This document shows positions 62,123-64,000 of a stretch of 64,000 nucleotides of DNA, piece after piece. Every line of letters starts with the position of its first letter. The first letter of the stretch is position 1. Source of the DNA: Lucinisca nassula (taxonomy: Eukaryota; Mollusca; Bivalvia; Lucinida; Lucinidae); contig OY757014.1 in NCBI GenBank assembly GCA_963580285.1, forward strand, positions 20,376,088-20,440,087, in the 5' to 3' direction. The position numbers and the translations under genes are program-made. Below the pieces are notes generated by a model. It saw only the letters and a program-made list of their open reading frames with translations, was not told the origin of the DNA and ran no database searches.

Positions 62123-62412
62123 GCCCCCATCGGGGCTTGAAGATATATGGGCTGCATGATGCTTCCACGCTTAGCTGAATCCGACCCACACACGAGTACT
62201 GGTAAACCACTTAGAGGATCTAAGCCTGCCCAGACAAAGCGGTGGGAGTGTCGGACCGTCCATGCTTATAAACTCTATGGTTTCATTGAGCGACAGGGCT
62301 TGAGATGTCATTTCATCTCATTGTCGGGTAAAAGTCCCACAAAATTGAAAGCAACGTCTCCAAAATGACCTTTACAGTGTTGACGGGGACATTAAACCTC
62401 AAATCAAACAAA
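62123..62412 (+). repeat. Retroposon family F, near-complete copy
   Basis: CATCGGGGCTTGAAGATATA head, GGTAAACCACTTAGAGG, TGTCGGGTAAAAGTCCCAC, GACGGGGACATTAAACCTC and an AAATCAAACAAAA tail. Confidence 0.85.
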
Positions 62413-62599
62413 ACTTATCATATTATGTCAGTTTTGTCTTTTATCATATATATGTTCAATGAGCACTGTGTAGCGTAATGCTACCTTGTATTATGCCCAT
62501 TGCAACGCAAAAACGTATATTTACGCGCGGCGGCGACAAGAAAAGCTGTATTAGCCAAAAGATAAATTTTGAAATATTTATTATGACGATAGTAATAAT

Positions 62600-62882
62600 T
62601 TCGCCAATCGGGGCTTGGAGAAATATATGGGACCGCACGATGCTTCCACGCAGAGCTAAAAGCGAACGCGTATGAGTACTGGTACACCTCTGAGAAGGTC
62701 TGAGCTTTCCAAGACAACGTGACGCGAGTCGGACCGTCACTGCATATAAACCCTATTAATTTGTTTGGACGGTAGGGTTTGAGATATCATTTCATCAAAA
62801 TGTCGGGTAAAGTCCCACAAAATTGGAAGCAACACCCCAAAATGAACTAAATAGTGCTGACGGTGCGTAAAACGCAATTCTT
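62600..62882 (+). repeat. Retroposon family F, degenerate copy
   Basis: AATCGGGGCTTGGAGAAATA head, TGTCGGGTAAAGTCCCAC and GTGCTGACGGTGCGTAAAAC. More diverged than its neighbour 190 bp upstream. Confidence 0.75.
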
Positions 62883-62884
62883 AT

Positions 62885-63232
62885 ACACTTGCGTATGTAA
62901 TGCAGCGGTCTACTTGGATACCGTCAAAAAATTGCGATTCGACTTGCTGTCGGAAATCTGATGTCATTGTTAAACCTCGATTTTCATTGGTTGGCATTTG
63001 GTTTTACGCAGTTCATTGCGCTTGTCGTTTTGGACAAAAGGAACATTGTTTTAAACAAGTGCATTAGAAAGGGGATAACTGTGTTGAATAATTGTCATTT
63101 GGGGAAATAATCGTCGGTTTTAGGGTCTGAAATTCCGTTTTATGACTCCGCTGGTGCGTCGCCGTAACACGAAATTTCCGACCGTAAAACCGCTGATTGG
63201 GCTCCCCAAATAACAATTTTGAATAAAGCTAT
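62885..63232. mobile_element. Composite foldback element (diverged copy)
   Basis: Parallels 46,749-47,132: ATACACTTGCGTATGTAA, GGCATTTGGTTTTACGCAG, AAGTGCATTAGAAAGGGG and GATAACTGTGTTGAATAATT. The palindrome arms carry many mismatches. Confidence 0.7.
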
Positions 63233-64000
63233 CCCTAATTCAAACAAACAGAAAAACGCCGGGATGTCGGGGCTGATAAAAGCTTCGACTTAGCCGCGCT
63301 TTCGATGGGTCCGGAAATCAATATGAATGTTTTCTAATTTACATGTTTCAGACTATAGTGGACACCTATATGAAACGGAGTCTTGGAACATTTAATAAGA
63401 AAAGAAATAGAATAAATAATATTTAGTAATAAATTGACCCCCGAAGTCCGATAATTAAGCCCCCGAAGTCCGGGCTCTGACCATCTTGCCGTTGAGACCC
63501 TGTGGAAGACCATCTTGCCGTTGAGACCCTGTGCGTTCGAATACAATCTGGTCCGTTTGGGCAAGCCATGTTCTATTGTCGAAGAGGTCAGCCGGTTTTC
63601 TACCCTTTACTCTGGCTTTCACTTTCCTAACATTAACAAACGGCTCATACAGTACATTGAATGACTCGAACACCTATGGGACCACAAAAATGCTCGCGGA
63701 GTGTTTGTGTGGGGGTGGAGGTGGGGGTTGGGGCGGGGTGTTTTACTGAATAATAAAAGATCTTACACGAGTGGTTATATTAAACTTCATGTAAAGTTAC
63801 TACGAGTGTAAGATACTGTTTATCATATAATGATTTTAAATGGGAATTTATTGCCCAAGGTGTTTAAACGTATTTCAGTAGAAAACATAAGAGCTGTCAC
63901 GGACGGCGTCATGACGTCACGCGCGTGTTACCATGTGGTAAATTACTGGTGGGGCCATATGTTTTTATGACATGACATTATCCATTATATATGATAAGGA
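63233..64000. other. No gene seen; short tandem repeat
   Basis: GACCATCTTGCCGTTGAGAC is tandemly duplicated (63,478-63,532), and a GTGGGGGTGGAGG tract lies at 63,708-63,740. No coding signal recognised. Confidence 0.4.

Overview
This window looks like nuclear DNA of a marine invertebrate, most likely a bivalve mollusc. The evidence is a spliced DMRT transcription-factor gene, tRNA-derived SINEs with GACGTTAAAC-type tails, several LINE relics, and dense foldback MITEs. The organism call is inference.

Positions 1 to about 13,560 hold most of an endogenous Polinton/Maverick (adintovirus-like) element; its left part lies outside the window. The core genes run leftward: protein-primed DNA polymerase B (8371-4412), A32/FtsK-type packaging ATPase (4320-3628), two related small basic proteins (3589-2888, 2842-2444), a conserved Polinton protein (2442-1666), retrovirus-type integrase with a chromodomain (1669-605), a small membrane protein and the start of a structural-type protein cut by the window edge. 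Every complete core frame is open, so this copy looks young. Rightward from a divergent promoter next to polB come four accessory genes (8481-10500), one with two CCHC zinc knuckles. Then come four small genes (10723-12573) that form a distinct module. Each is followed 27-31 nt after its stop by a stem-loop matching the replication-dependent histone mRNA 3' end, and three share the promoter box AAGTAGGTCAATCC placed 10-11 nt upstream of a TATA box. A pol III-competent tRNA-Ile(GAT) gene and a palindromic repeat zone that probably belongs to the terminal inverted repeat follow. This module is the most unusual part of the window.

From about 13.6 kb to the end the window is host DNA dominated by repeats. 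The only clear host gene is a two-exon Dmrt4/5 (DMRTA)-type gene on the minus strand (27909-27495 spliced to 25391-24664). Around it lie roughly 26 copies of two related MITE families that share a 51-bp perfect central palindrome but differ at their termini, at least six SINE-like families, two long decayed LINEs (14.9-16.5 kb, 32.5-35.6 kb), a 5'-truncated LINE nested in a MITE (59.6-60.5 kb), a mariner relic in a rearranged duplication (46.3-48.6 and 50.2-52.2 kb), a 36-bp minisatellite (19.2-19.85 kb), a 1.84-kb TIR element made of internal tandem repeats (40.4-42.3 kb) and several other TIR or foldback elements. Nested insertions with visible target-site duplications give a partial order of events.
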